DNA of 36,516 nt from assembly GCA_944367535.1 (NCBI GenBank), contig CALVWQ010000018.1, positions 1-36,516 on the forward strand. Reading direction: 5' to 3'. How positions within the stretch are numbered: the first letter of the stretch is position 1; the number at the start of each line of letters is the position of its first letter. A program made the translations under genes and the position numbers. This document shows, in pieces, positions 7,154 to 17,076 of this stretch. Under the pieces are notes generated by a model. The model was given only the letters and a program-made list of their open reading frames with translations. It was not told the origin of the DNA and made no database searches. The stretch comes from an uncultured Clostridia bacterium. Lineage in GTDB: Bacteria; Bacillota; Clostridia; Christensenellales; Borkfalkiaceae.

Positions 7154-9835
7154 TTATTTACCGCAGCAGTTTTTATATTTTTTTCCGCTTCCGCAAGGAC
7201 ACGGGTCGTTCCTGCCTATTTCCTTTTTGGCTTTTCTCTGTATCGGAGCGCCCGCTTCTCTGTTAGTCGAAAGGTCCTTTTTCTCCTCTTTCTGCATCTG
7301 GGGAACTCTTCTGAGTTCGGCTTTCAAAAGAAGGGTTACCGTATCGTCCTGAATGGCTGCGGTAAGGTCCTCAAACATATCGAAGCCCTCTTTCTTATAT
7401 TCGAGAACGGGGTCTACGTTGCCGTAACCGCGCAGACTTATGCCCTTGCGAAGCTGGTCCATGGAGTCGATATGGTCTATCCATTTGCTGTCGATGTTTT
7501 TAAGCAGTACCACTCTCTCCACTTCCGAGAAGTTTACGCCCTCCTCTTTATATCTTTCTATCTTGGCGTTATAGACGTTTATCGTTTCTTCCACCAATTT
7601 TTCGATAAGATAATCGTAATCCCAGTTTTTGGCGCGTTCTTCGGTTATAAAACCTGTGTCCTTGGGCAAAAGTTTGCTCTCTATTGCGCGGTTGAGCGCA
7701 TCGAGATCCCAAGTTTCGGGTTTGTTTTCGTTGTTGACTGCCGTATCCACGACGTATCTGACGAAATCGGGAATAAGTTTCAGAATATCCTCGTGCACGT
7801 TTTCGTTTTTAATGACTTTCATGCGCTCGGCATACATGACTTCACGCTGTTTGTTCATTACGTCGTCGTATTCGAGCACCCGCTTTCTTATGCCGAAGTT
7901 TCTGCCCTCTATGGCGCGCTGCGCGTTTTCTATGCTGCGGGACAGCATTTTGGACTGCATGGGCTGATTTTCGTCGATTTTAAAAAGTTCGTATACCCGC
8001 ATCATCCTGTCGCCACCGAAACGTTTTGCAAGGTCGTCTTCGAGCGAAATGAAAAATACGGAAGAACCCGGGTCGCCCTGACGTCCGCTACGTCCCCTCA
8101 GCTGATTGTCGATACGCCGCGATTCGTGGCGTTCTGTGCCGAGTATATGCAGTCCGCCCGCCGCGACCACTTTTATCTTTTCGGCGTCCGTCTGCGCCTT
8201 GAATTTTTCGTAAATTTCGCGGTAATGTTCGCGCACGGCTCTCACGTCGTCGGGAATTTCCGAGATAAACGACGTCGCGAGGTCGATGACCTCCTCGTCG
8301 ACGCCTTCTTCGCGAAGTTTGCGCTTAGCCATAAACTCGGGATTGCCGCCGAGTAGTATATCCGTTCCGCGCCCCGCCATATTGGTCGCTATCGTTACCG
8401 CACCGTATCTGCCCGCCTGCGCGACTATATCAGCTTCTTTAGCGTGGTTTTTCGCATTGAGAACGTTATGTTTTATGCCTTTTTTAATGAGAAGTTTGCT
8501 TATCTCTTCGGATTTTTCGACCGTAACCGTACCGACAAGCATGGGCTGCCCCTTAGCATGACGTGCGGCGATTTCTTCGACTATCGCGTGATTCTTGCCG
8601 TTCACCGTCTTATATATTATATCGGGGACGTCTATTCTCGCCACGGGCTTATTGGTGGGGATTTCGAGAACGTCGAGCCCGTAAATAGCGCGGAATTCTT
8701 CCTCCTCGCTCTTTGCCGTACCCGTCATTCCCGAAAGTTTTTTATAGAGCCTGAAATAGTTCTGGAAAGTAATTGTGGCGTAAGTCTTGTTTTCGTTTCT
8801 TATCTTGACGCCTTCCTTTGCCTCTATCGCCTGATGCAGACCGTCCGAATATCTTCTTCCGATCATCAGACGTCCCGTAAACTCGTCGACGATTATGACC
8901 TCTCCGTCCGAAACGACGTAATCGTTATCCCTTCTGAAAATATAGTTTGCTTTCAAGGCCTGTTGGATATGATGCGATAAGGAAGCGTTCTCTATATCCG
9001 AAAAATTCGCGAGCCCGAAGAAAATCTCGGCTTTCTTTGCGCCCGTTTCGGTTATCTGAACGCTCTTTTCTTTTATGTCAATCGTAAAGTCCTTATCCAT
9101 TACGAGACTTTTTACAAACTTATTCGCCGAAACGTATTTTTCGCTCGATTCCTGACCTCTGCCGGAAATAATGAGAGGAGTCCTTGCCTCGTCTATGAGA
9201 ATGGAGTCGACTTCGTCCACGATGGCGAAATTGAGCGAGCGCTGAACCATCTGATCGAGACGGCTTTTGAGATTGTCCCTTAAATAGTCGAAGCCCATTT
9301 CGTTGTTTGTGCCGTAAGTTATATCGCAGGCGTATGCCTTCTTCTTTTCCTCGTCCTCCATGCCCGAAATTGCGACGCCGACGGTAAGTCCCAAAAATTT
9401 ATAAACCTTTCCCATCCACTCCGCGTCGCGGGAAGCGAGATAATCGTTTACCGTAACGATATGGACGCCCTGCCCCGTCAGAGCGTTTAGATATGCGGGA
9501 AGCGTCGCGACGAGCGTCTTTCCTTCACCGGTTTTCATTTCCGCGACCCTGCCCTGGTGCAGACATATACCGCCTATTATCTGAACCTTATAGTGTTTCA
9601 TGCCGAGCACGCGTTCGGCAGCCTCTCTGACCGCGGCAAACGCGTCGGGAAGAATATCGTCGAGAGTCTCGCCTTTACCGAGACGTTCTTTAAATAAATC
9701 GGTCTGCGCCCTAAGTTCGGCATCCGAAAGAGCGGCATATTTACTCTCTTTTGCAAGAACATCGTTCGCAATCCTGTCGAGACGGCGCAGATTTCTCCTG
9801 CCTTCTCCCCCTAAAATATATCGGAATAATCCCAT
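7154..9835 (-). CDS. secA: Preprotein translocase ATPase SecA
   Basis: ATP-driven motor pushing preproteins through SecYEG at the inner face of the membrane. At 893 residues it has a complete domain set: N-terminal helicase domain with Walker A (MKTGEGKTLVAT, about residue 101), DEAD-type VDEVDSILIDEARTPLIISG near 208-227, preprotein-crosslinking domain, GTAKSEEEEF and TNMAGRGTDILLGGNP motifs, and RGRSGRQGDPGSS. It ends in the zinc-binding SecB/phospholipid-binding tail CPCGSGKKYKNCC. Start ATG 9835 has AAGGAG upstream. It lies 52 bp after comF in the metK-to-Dabb run. Confidence 0.98.
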   Translation of the reverse strand: MGLFRYILGGEGRRNLRRLDRIANDVLAKESKYAALSDAELRAQTDLFKERLGKGETLDDILPDAFAAVREAAERVLGMKHYKVQIIGGICLHQGRVAEMKTGEGKTLVATLPAYLNALTGQGVHIVTVNDYLASRDAEWMGKVYKFLGLTVGVAISGMEDEEKKKAYACDITYGTNNEMGFDYLRDNLKSRLDQMVQRSLNFAIVDEVDSILIDEARTPLIISGRGQESSEKYVSANKFVKSLVMDKDFTIDIKEKSVQITETGAKKAEIFFGLANFSDIENASLSHHIQQALKANYIFRRDNDYVVSDGEVIIVDEFTGRLMIGRRYSDGLHQAIEAKEGVKIRNENKTYATITFQNYFRLYKKLSGMTGTAKSEEEEFRAIYGLDVLEIPTNKPVARIDVPDIIYKTVNGKNHAIVEEIAARHAKGQPMLVGTVTVEKSEEISKLLIKKGIKHNVLNAKNHAKEADIVAQAGRYGAVTIATNMAGRGTDILLGGNPEFMAKRKLREEGVDEEVIDLATSFISEIPDDVRAVREHYREIYEKFKAQTDAEKIKVVAAGGLHILGTERHESRRIDNQLRGRSGRQGDPGSSVFFISLEDDLAKRFGGDRMMRVYELFKIDENQPMQSKMLSRSIENAQRAIEGRNFGIRKRVLEYDDVMNKQREVMYAERMKVIKNENVHEDILKLIPDFVRYVVDTAVNNENKPETWDLDALNRAIESKLLPKDTGFITEERAKNWDYDYLIEKLVEETINVYNAKIERYKEEGVNFSEVERVVLLKNIDSKWIDHIDSMDQLRKGISLRGYGNVDPVLEYKKEGFDMFEDLTAAIQDDTVTLLLKAELRRVPQMQKEEKKDLSTNREAGAPIQRKAKKEIGRNDPCPCGSGKKYKNCCGK

Positions 9836-9887
9836 GTTATTCTCCTTTTCGGTTATTATTTTTTATGTACGTTCAAAACGTTTGTTT

Positions 9888-10649
9888 TTATTCTCTGTTT
9901 TTTCTTGCTTGGTCTTTTTTCTCTTGTGTTTTGTGTACTTCCGGCACGCTTGCCACGGTAATTAAATAAACTGTCTTTGCACCGGCTGTTTTAAGAACCG
10001 AGCCTATTTCCTGTGCGGTGGCACCCGTCGTCGTAACGTCGTCAACGAGTAGCACCGCTTTTCCGCGCACCGCCGCCTTATCCGTTACCCTGAATGAGCC
10101 CGCGAGATTTACGGCGCGTTCCCTTCCCGTGAGTTTCGCCTGACGTTCGGTATCTTTTATTTTGCTTAAACAGTGCCCGACTTTTACACCCGTCAGTTCA
10201 GAAAGTTTTAACGCGATAAGTTTGCTGTGATTATATCTGCGTTTTCTCTCCGCTTTTTCAGTCATAGGCACATAACAAATCAAGTCTGCGGAAAAATAAT
10301 TTTTAAAATACACCGCTGCGAGATACTCGGCAAACATGTCCAAAAGATATATACTGCCGCCGTATTTCGACTTCATTATAAGGTCGCTTACGGGCTTTTC
10401 GTAGAAAAACGCGCTTCGCCCCTTGTCTATCGCGGTGAGCCTGTTTTTGCACGACCGGCAATAATCCTCCGGAACATCGGTTTTTCTTCCGCAATGCGCG
10501 CAAATATTTCCGTCCGCAACGGGAAGCGTCTTTTCGCAGTCCGCGCAGAAATACTCATCGCCGAATATTTCTCTTCCGCAGGCGGCGCACCGCCAATGCG
10601 GATTGAAAAAATATTTCCTTATGAACGCGCGAAAGGAAAACGGTTTCAT
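9888..10649 (-). CDS. comF: ComF-family phosphoribosyltransferase-like protein
   Basis: 253 residues. The N-terminal half carries two zinc-ribbon pairs (CAACG with CADC near 18-38; CAHCG with CRSC near 50-70). The C-terminal half is a type I phosphoribosyltransferase fold with the PRPP loop VLLVDDVTTTGAT. ComF proteins take part in DNA uptake during natural transformation; distant homologs have unknown roles, and no other competence gene lies nearby. The stop of metK touches this start (TAA-ATG), so translation is coupled. The C-terminus ends in a basic and acidic tail (KTQEKKDQARKNRE) beyond the fold. Confidence 0.88.
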   Translation of the reverse strand: MKPFSFRAFIRKYFFNPHWRCAACGREIFGDEYFCADCEKTLPVADGNICAHCGRKTDVPEDYCRSCKNRLTAIDKGRSAFFYEKPVSDLIMKSKYGGSIYLLDMFAEYLAAVYFKNYFSADLICYVPMTEKAERKRRYNHSKLIALKLSELTGVKVGHCLSKIKDTERQAKLTGRERAVNLAGSFRVTDKAAVRGKAVLLVDDVTTTGATAQEIGSVLKTAGAKTVYLITVASVPEVHKTQEKKDQARKNRE

Positions 10650-11816
10650 TTAACCGAGATATTTTTTAAGGCTTTCCGCCCTGTCCGTTTTTTCCCACGC
10701 AAAACCGTCCCTGCCGAAATGACCGTAAGTCGCCGTCTTTCTGTAAACGGGAAGTTTCAGACCCAAAGCATCTATAATCGCCGCGGGTCGCAGGTCAAAT
10801 TCTTTTAAAACCACTTGCGCGAGTGCCTCGTCGTCCATTTTACCCGTCCCGAAAGTATTGACGAGTACCGAAACGGGCTTAGCGACGCCTATCGCATACG
10901 CTATCTGAACTTCGCAAGTGTCGGCGAGCCCCGCCGCAACGATGTTTTTCGCAATATATCTCGCCATATACGTCGCCGAACGATCCACTTTCGTAGCATC
11001 CTTGCCCGAAAACGATCCGCCGCCGTGCGGGCACTTCCCGCCGTAAGTATCGACTATGATTTTTCTGCCCGTCAGCCCCGAATCGCCGTCGGGTCCGCCT
11101 ATCTCAAAGCGCCCCGTCGGATTTATATAAAACTTGGTATTCCCGTCAATATACTTCCCCGGCAACACCTCGTCAATCACATATTTTTTCAAATCCTTTC
11201 TGAGCGTATCGGTATCCACATTGTCGTCATGCTGTGAAGATAAAACCACCGTATCGATTCTCACGGGTCTGCCGTCCTCGTATTCCACCGTAATCTGACC
11301 TTTGCCGTCGGGACGCAGGTATGGGAGCGTCCCATCTTTTCTCACACGAGCGAGTTTTTCGCACATTTTATGCGAAAGCATTATGGGAAGCGGCATGAGT
11401 TCCTCCGTCTCGCGGCAGGCGTATCCGAACATTATTCCCTGGTCTCCCGCACCCGTCCTGTCATATACGTCATCAGAACCGCCGAAAGCCGAATTGTCCA
11501 CGCCGAGCGCAATATCGGGACTCTGTCTGTTTATACGTACGTCGATTTTCACCGTATCCGACGAAAAACCGAGTCCATCGTCCGTATACCCTATATCCGC
11601 AATTACTTTACGTGCTACCTTTTCCACGTCCGTCTTTACAGACGAAGTTATCTCGCCCATTATCAGCATATAATCGGTACTCGCACACACCTCGCATGCA
11701 ACCCGCGCATCGGAGTCGGTACGCAGTATTTCGTCGAGTATCGCGTCAGCGACCTGATCGCACACTTTATCCGGATGACCTTCCGTAACACTTTCGCTTG
11801 TGAAAAAATTTCTCAT
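10650..11816 (-). CDS. metK: S-adenosylmethionine synthetase
   Basis: Makes SAM from ATP and methionine in the cytosol. Signature blocks are [16 protein letters not shown] at the N-terminus, the [11 protein letters not shown] adenosine/metal motif, the flexible loop region with DEVLPGKY, and [19 protein letters not shown]. Start chosen at ATG 11816 ([10 protein letters not shown]), which has AAGGA seven bases upstream and fits family length (388 aa); an upstream TTG would add ten residues without a good ribosome site. It is the first gene of a probable metK-comF-secA-prfB-tsaD-Dabb transcript. The leader is only about 30 nt and contains no SAM riboswitch. Confidence 0.97.
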   Translation of the reverse strand: MRNFFTSESVTEGHPDKVCDQVADAILDEILRTDSDARVACEVCASTDYMLIMGEITSSVKTDVEKVARKVIADIGYTDDGLGFSSDTVKIDVRINRQSPDIALGVDNSAFGGSDDVYDRTGAGDQGIMFGYACRETEELMPLPIMLSHKMCEKLARVRKDGTLPYLRPDGKGQITVEYEDGRPVRIDTVVLSSQHDDNVDTDTLRKDLKKYVIDEVLPGKYIDGNTKFYINPTGRFEIGGPDGDSGLTGRKIIVDTYGGKCPHGGGSFSGKDATKVDRSATYMARYIAKNIVAAGLADTCEVQIAYAIGVAKPVSVLVNTFGTGKMDDEALAQVVLKEFDLRPAAIIDALGLKLPVYRKTATYGHFGRDGFAWEKTDRAESLKKYLG

Positions 11817-11855
11817 TTTAGTCCTTAAACATTCTTTTGTTGGCAATACTGAATT

Positions 11856-11885
11856 ATTTTACCATTATTGCAGTATAATTGTCAA
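11856..11885 (-). promoter_or_regulatory. Promoter of the metK run
   Basis: TTGACA (11885-11880), 18-nt spacer, TAAAAT (11861-11856). The predicted start is about 30 nt before the metK ATG. Confidence 0.75.
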
Positions 11886-12016
11886 TGAAAAACACGGCGA
11901 TGATGTTTTTTTATCTTTACTCGAAATTTGTTTTTGCCTTTTTTCGCGGCAATAAAACCGTCTTTTAAAAATTTCATTTCTGCCGATAAAACCGGTTTCA
12001 GAATCATTAAAATGCG

Positions 12017-12045
12017 TTGACATAATTTTTTTATTGCGTTATAAT
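12017..12045 (+). promoter_or_regulatory. Promoter of the ABC exporter operon
   Basis: Perfect TTGACA (12017-12022), 17-nt spacer, TATAAT (12040-12045). It leaves an AT-rich leader of roughly 200 nt (12052-12255) in which I see no recognisable riboswitch or ORF; a second weak promoter inside it is possible. Confidence 0.8.
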
Positions 12046-12255
12046 TACTTAAACTCTTTACTCTGTCTATTGTTTATTATGACAATCTGAACAAACGATA
12101 CAAAATATTCCTTTAAAAGTTTTTTCAAGGTTATTTCAATTTTCATATTTAAAATATGTAAAATGTGTTTTCAACTTATTTGTTAAAATATAAACTATTC
12201 TTAATATTTATTTACATTGAAATCATGCTGTTTTTTATGACATCGGAGGCGTTGA

Positions 12256-14103
12256 ATGAAAAAAAAGAAGAAGAAAAGCATAGGATTTATACCGATGGTA
12301 AAAACTCTCGGCGGGTCTATCAGGGAATATAAAAAAGCATCCCTGCTGACGCCCGCCTTCGTTATGGTCGAGGTCATTCTCGAATGTCTTATTCCGTGGA
12401 TAATGACGCTGCTGCTCGGCGCAATCGAAGTTGTTTCGGGTACGGCGACAAATCCCGACCCGCTGGTCGTGAAAATCGTCGATTTTCTGACGCGCGGTCA
12501 AGAAAATCCGAATATTTTACTCATTATTATAGAATTCGGACTCGTACTTATCGCGATAGCGTTTCTGTCGCTTATTTTCGGTGCACTGTCCGGTAAATAC
12601 TGCGCAATAGCATCGAGCGGATTTGCCAAGAATCTGAGAAGGGACATGTTCGGAAGAATACAGACATTCTCTTTTGCCAACATAGACAAATTCTCGACCG
12701 CAAGTCTTGTTACGAGGCTTACGACCGACGTAACTAACGTCGAAATGAGTTACATGATGATTATAAGAACCGCGGTAAGAGCACCGTTCATGCTGATTTT
12801 CTCTATGGTAATGGCGTTTTCGATAAACGCTTCCATGGCTCTTATATTCCTGTGCACTTCCCCGATACTCGCATTAGGTCTCTATTTCATAATGACAAAA
12901 GCCGTGCCCTTCTTCAACCGCATCTTCCATAAATACGACGCCATGAACGAGTCTGTCGAAGAAAACATAAGAGGTATGCGGGTCGTAAAATCCTACGTCC
13001 GCGAGGATTTTGAAAAAGAAAAATTCGGAAAGGCATCCGACAGCGTAAAAAAAGATTTTATAAAAGCCGAAAAACTTATTGCGCTCAACATGCCGCTTAT
13101 GAACTTCTGCGTTTATTTCGGCATTATCGCCATATATGTCGTAGGTTCTGTGCTTATTATAAATTCAAACCAGAAACTCATGCAGATAACTCAGTTGCAG
13201 AGTTTTATGACCTACTCGTTCCAGATTCTCATGAGTTTAATGATGGTTTCCATGATTATGGTCATGGTCCTTATGTCTTACGCTTCGGCAGTCCGAATCA
13301 CGGAAGTGCTTAAAGAAAAAAGTTCCATCACCTCGCCCGAAAACGCCGTAAAAGAAGTTAAAGACGGAAGCGTCGTATTTGAAAACGTAAACTTCAAATA
13401 CTCGCAAAAAGCCGAAAAATACGCGCTCTCCGATATCGACCTCGAAATAAAAAGCGGAGAAACCGTGGGTATCATAGGAGCTACGGGATCGAGCAAGACC
13501 TCGCTCGTACAATTGATTCCCAGACTGTACGACGTGAGTTCGGGTTCGGTAAAGGTCGGCGGCATCGACGTCAGAAATTACGACATCGAGGTTCTCAGAA
13601 ACTCCGTCGCAATGGTTTTACAGAAAAACGTCCTGTTTTCCGGCACCATAAAAGAAAATATGCGCTGGGGTAATAAATTCGCGACCGACGAACAGATTGA
13701 GGACGCCTGCAAACTCGCGCAGGCAGACGAATTCATTCAGAATTTCCCCGACAAGTACGATTCATACATCGAACAGGGCGGTGTCAACGTGTCGGGCGGA
13801 CAGAAACAAAGGCTCTGTATAGCGAGAGCGCTCCTGAAAAACCCGAAAATTCTCATTCTCGACGACTCTACGTCGGCTGTCGACACCAAGACCGACGCGC
13901 TTATACGTCATTCCCTGAAAACCTATATACCGGAAACGACGAAAATAATAATAGCGCAGAGAATCGCTTCCGTTCAGGACGCAGATAAAATTATAATAAT
14001 GGACGGCGGCGCCATTACCGCAATGGGCAAGCACGACGACTTACTCAAAAACAACGCCATCTATCAGGAACTCTATTACTCTCAAAACAAGGAGGCGAAA
14101 TAA
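12256..14103 (+). CDS. ABC exporter half-transporter, degenerate-site subunit
   Basis: 615 residues: basic N-terminus (MKKKKKKS), six-helix transmembrane domain to about 330, then a nucleotide-binding domain. Walker A is GATGSSKTS, the signature is intact (VSGGQKQRL), and Walker B reads ILILDDSTSAVD, with Asp where the catalytic Glu normally sits. That substitution marks the non-hydrolysing site of heterodimeric type IV exporters (TM287/288 or BmrCD type). GGAGG precedes the start. The partner begins 1 bp after the stop, with its ribosome site in the last codons here. The substrate cannot be told; drugs, peptides or lipids are possible. Confidence 0.92.
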   Translation: MKKKKKKSIGFIPMVKTLGGSIREYKKASLLTPAFVMVEVILECLIPWIMTLLLGAIEVVSGTATNPDPLVVKIVDFLTRGQENPNILLIIIEFGLVLIAIAFLSLIFGALSGKYCAIASSGFAKNLRRDMFGRIQTFSFANIDKFSTASLVTRLTTDVTNVEMSYMMIIRTAVRAPFMLIFSMVMAFSINASMALIFLCTSPILALGLYFIMTKAVPFFNRIFHKYDAMNESVEENIRGMRVVKSYVREDFEKEKFGKASDSVKKDFIKAEKLIALNMPLMNFCVYFGIIAIYVVGSVLIINSNQKLMQITQLQSFMTYSFQILMSLMMVSMIMVMVLMSYASAVRITEVLKEKSSITSPENAVKEVKDGSVVFENVNFKYSQKAEKYALSDIDLEIKSGETVGIIGATGSSKTSLVQLIPRLYDVSSGSVKVGGIDVRNYDIEVLRNSVAMVLQKNVLFSGTIKENMRWGNKFATDEQIEDACKLAQADEFIQNFPDKYDSYIEQGGVNVSGGQKQRLCIARALLKNPKILILDDSTSAVDTKTDALIRHSLKTYIPETTKIIIAQRIASVQDADKIIIMDGGAITAMGKHDDLLKNNAIYQELYYSQNKEAK

Positions 14104-14104
14104 C

Positions 14105-16087
14105 ATGCCACCTATCAAATCTGTAAAAAGACCGGCAGGCGGAGTCGGCGGACATCACGAACGAGCAAAAAAAGGCACGATGAAAAGGTTATTGGCGCTG
14201 ATATTGCACAATAACAAGCGGCTGATGACTGCAGTGCTGATATGTCTGATTATAAGTGCAATAACGGGTGTACTGTCCTCGGTATTTTTAAACGGCGTTT
14301 TGACGGAACTTACCCGCGGCATCAGTTTAATAAACGAAAACGGACTAACCACTTCGGAGGCATGGGCGGAAATCTTCCCCTCCCTGCTCAAAATTTTTAT
14401 AACGATGGCTTGCGTCTACACTGCCGGAATAATCGCCTCTTTCACTTACACCAGACTTATGGCAATTCTGACGCAGACGTTTTTGCATCAGATAAGAACT
14501 TCTATGTTCAATAAGATGCAGTCTTACCCCATACGCTTTTTCGACACTCACAAGACGGGCGACATAATGAGTCAGTACACCAACGACACGGATGCGCTCC
14601 GTCAGCTCATTTCGCAGAGTATTCCCAACCTCATTTCAGCGTCGATAAGCGTGGTTACGTTGCTTGTTCTAATGCTTAATTTCAGTATATGGCTGTCGCT
14701 TCTAATCTTTTTCGGCGTGTTCATGATGTTCCTCGTAACCAAATCCATAGGCGGAAAGAGCGCAAAATTCTTCCTGCAACAACAAATCGCAATCGGAAAA
14801 GAAGAAGGTTACGTTCAGGAAATGATGCACGGTCAGAAAGTAATAAAGGTTTTCTGCCATGAAGAAGAGGCCATCGAAGGTTTCGACGAAAAGAACAATC
14901 AGCTTTGCGATGACGCAAGAAAAGCGCACACCTACGCCAACATTCTGATGCCCATAGTAGGCAACCTCGGCAATATACTATATGTTCTCATCGCGTTCGT
15001 CGGCGGACTTCTCGTCGTGCTCGGTGCGCGGAACCTTACGATTACGGGATTTCAGGAATACGACCCCGCGGCTTTCCTCGTCACCATAATGTCCTTCCTC
15101 CCCATAAGCAAACAGTTCACGGGACAGATTGCACAGACTTCACAACAACTCAACTCCATCGTCATGGGTCTTGCGGGCGCGTCGAGGATTTTTGCACTGA
15201 TGGACGAAGAACCCGAACAGGACAACGGTTACGTCACCTTGGTGCGCTGCCGCATAGACGATGACGGGACTATTCACGAATGTAAAGAGCGCACGGGACA
15301 CTGGGCGTGGAAACATCCGCATCAGGCGGACGGCACGATAACGTACACCGAACTAAAAGGCGATATTCAGATGGTAGACGTCGATTTCGGATATGTGCCC
15401 GAAAAGATAGTGCTGCACGACATATCGCTTTACGCAAAGCCCGGACAGAAGGTAGCTTTCGTCGGCGCGACCGGCGCAGGCAAAACGACGATTACAAACC
15501 TCATAAACAGGTTTTACGACATTGCCGACGGCAAAATACGTTACGACGGAATCAATATAAACAAAATAAAGAAAGCAGACCTCAGACGTTCGCTCGGCAT
15601 AGTATTGCAGGATACAAACCTCTTTACTGGCACGGTCATGGAAAACATACGTTACGGGAAACTCGACGCCACGGACGAAGAATGTATCGCAGCAGCAAAA
15701 CTTGCCTATGCAGATGACTTCATCAGAAGGCTCCCCGACGGTTACAACACCATGCTCACGGCTGACGGCGCAAACCTATCGCAAGGACAGCGGCAACTTC
15801 TTTCTATTGCACGTGCGGCAGTTAAAGATGCGCCCGTCATGATACTCGACGAAGCAACCTCATCTATTGATACCCGTACCGAAGCGCTTGTGCAGAAAGG
15901 CACTGACAGGCTCATGGAAGGTCGCACGGTTTTCGTCATCGCCCACAGACTTTCCACTGTTCAGAATGCAGACGTAATTATGGTTCTCGAATTCGGCAAT
16001 ATCATAGAGCGCGGCTCACATAAAGAACTTATCGCCAAAGGCGGCAAGTATTACCAACTTTACACGGGCGCGTTCGAACTCGAATAA
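14105..16087 (+). CDS. ABC exporter half-transporter, catalytic-site subunit
   Basis: 660 residues, partner of the preceding gene. A cytosolic Gly/Lys-rich N-terminus (PAGGVGGHHERAKKG) precedes a six-helix domain. A roughly 50-residue insert between membrane and nucleotide domains contains ERTGHWAWKHPHQADGT, a feature I recall from clostridial subunits of this type. Walker A GATGAGKTT and Walker B VMILDEATSSID are canonical with the catalytic Glu, while the signature is altered (LSQGQRQLL). Together the two subunits give one competent and one degenerate ATP site. AAGGAGG lies before ATG 14105. The third gene follows after 1 bp. Confidence 0.92.
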   Translation: MPPIKSVKRPAGGVGGHHERAKKGTMKRLLALILHNNKRLMTAVLICLIISAITGVLSSVFLNGVLTELTRGISLINENGLTTSEAWAEIFPSLLKIFITMACVYTAGIIASFTYTRLMAILTQTFLHQIRTSMFNKMQSYPIRFFDTHKTGDIMSQYTNDTDALRQLISQSIPNLISASISVVTLLVLMLNFSIWLSLLIFFGVFMMFLVTKSIGGKSAKFFLQQQIAIGKEEGYVQEMMHGQKVIKVFCHEEEAIEGFDEKNNQLCDDARKAHTYANILMPIVGNLGNILYVLIAFVGGLLVVLGARNLTITGFQEYDPAAFLVTIMSFLPISKQFTGQIAQTSQQLNSIVMGLAGASRIFALMDEEPEQDNGYVTLVRCRIDDDGTIHECKERTGHWAWKHPHQADGTITYTELKGDIQMVDVDFGYVPEKIVLHDISLYAKPGQKVAFVGATGAGKTTITNLINRFYDIADGKIRYDGININKIKKADLRRSLGIVLQDTNLFTGTVMENIRYGKLDATDEECIAAAKLAYADDFIRRLPDGYNTMLTADGANLSQGQRQLLSIARAAVKDAPVMILDEATSSIDTRTEALVQKGTDRLMEGRTVFVIAHRLSTVQNADVIMVLEFGNIIERGSHKELIAKGGKYYQLYTGAFELE

Positions 16088-16088
16088 T

Positions 16089-16943
16089 ATGCGATGCGAC
16101 CTCTGCCCCAACATGTGCGGCGCGGACAGAACCCGCGCGGCAGGCAGATGCGGCGCGAAGGAAACCGTGCGTATAGCCAAATACTATCTTCATCCTTTTG
16201 AAGAACCCGTAATTTCGGGAAAAAACGGCTCGGGCACGGTTTTTTTCTGCGGCTGCCCTCTTCAATGCGTGTTCTGCCAGAACTATGAGGTTTCGCGAAA
16301 TCTGCGCGGCAAATACATATCCGACAAAGAACTTGCGGAAATTTTCAAAAAACTCGAAGACGCCGGCGCAACAAATATAAACCTAGTCAATCCCACGCAC
16401 TATTCGCGCGCGATAATGCGCGCCCTCGAAATTTACAGACCTAATATCCCTGTCGTATACAATACGCACGGCTACGAAAGAAAGGAAATACTCTTTGAAA
16501 TCGACCCTTATATCGATATATATCTGCCCGATATGAAATTCTTTTCCCCCGCCCTATCAGAGCGTTATACGGGAATATCGGATTATTTCGAGAAAGCATC
16601 CGCTGCCATAGAATTTATGGCAGAAAAACCGCTCGTGTTCGGAGATAAAGGGATAATGAAAAGCGGAACGCTCGTAAGGCATCTTGTTCTTCCTCAATGC
16701 ACTTCGGACAGCAAAAAGATTCTCGACTGGTTTGCCGACATCAAAGACAAAGCGTTTATAAACGTAATGAGTCAATACACGCCCTTCGGCGACATCGAAA
16801 AATTTCCCGAATTGAAAAGAAAAATTACTAAAAGGGAATACGAAAGCGTTCTCGAATACGCAATGTCTTTGGGAATAGAAAATATGTTTTATCAAAAAAT
16901 CGAAAGCGCGGAAGAAATTTATATTCCCAAATGGGATTATTGA
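16089..16943 (+). CDS. Radical SAM protein, PflX/COG1313-like
   Basis: 284 residues. It starts with a Cys-rich block (MRCDLCPNMCGADRTRAAGR), then FFCGCPLQCVFCQNYEVS, which contains the radical-SAM CxxxCxxC cluster motif (CPLQCVFC). Later blocks are NLVNPTHYS, VVYNTHGYE, IDIYLPDMKFF and MSQYTPFGD, as in the putative pyruvate-formate-lyase-activating (PflX) family. That family is distinct from the true PFL activase, and its target is unknown. It begins 1 bp after the ABC gene with no clear ribosome site, so it probably depends on translational coupling. Whether it modifies something exported by the ABC pair is only a guess. Confidence 0.87.
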   Translation: MRCDLCPNMCGADRTRAAGRCGAKETVRIAKYYLHPFEEPVISGKNGSGTVFFCGCPLQCVFCQNYEVSRNLRGKYISDKELAEIFKKLEDAGATNINLVNPTHYSRAIMRALEIYRPNIPVVYNTHGYERKEILFEIDPYIDIYLPDMKFFSPALSERYTGISDYFEKASAAIEFMAEKPLVFGDKGIMKSGTLVRHLVLPQCTSDSKKILDWFADIKDKAFINVMSQYTPFGDIEKFPELKRKITKREYESVLEYAMSLGIENMFYQKIESAEEIYIPKWDY

Positions 16944-16982
16944 ACCGATATTTCACTGTTTTAATTTTAATTGAACAAAAAA

Positions 16983-17021
16983 CCCCCGGCGTGCAGCCAC
17001 TTGTTTTGCTGACGCCGGGGG
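16983..17021. terminator. Two-way terminator between convergent operons
   Basis: CCCCCGGCGT (16983-16992) pairs perfectly with ACGCCGGGGG (17012-17021), with extra GCAGC/GCTG-type pairing inside. It is followed by ATTTTAATTT on the plus strand and TTTTTT on the minus strand, so it serves the radical-SAM gene and potD. Confidence 0.92.
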
Positions 17022-17076
17022 ATTTTAATTTAAACAAATTTTATTAAATTTTAAGCCCGTACGGGTTAATAGTACC

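Noticed and set aside
10650-11846. Longer metK start at a TTG 30 nt upstream
   Set aside because: Adds non-conserved residues and lacks a ribosome site, while ATG 11816 has AAGGA and fits the family N-terminus.
11817-11885. SAM riboswitch upstream of metK
   Set aside because: The predicted leader is only about 30 nt and shows no SAM-I, II or III elements.
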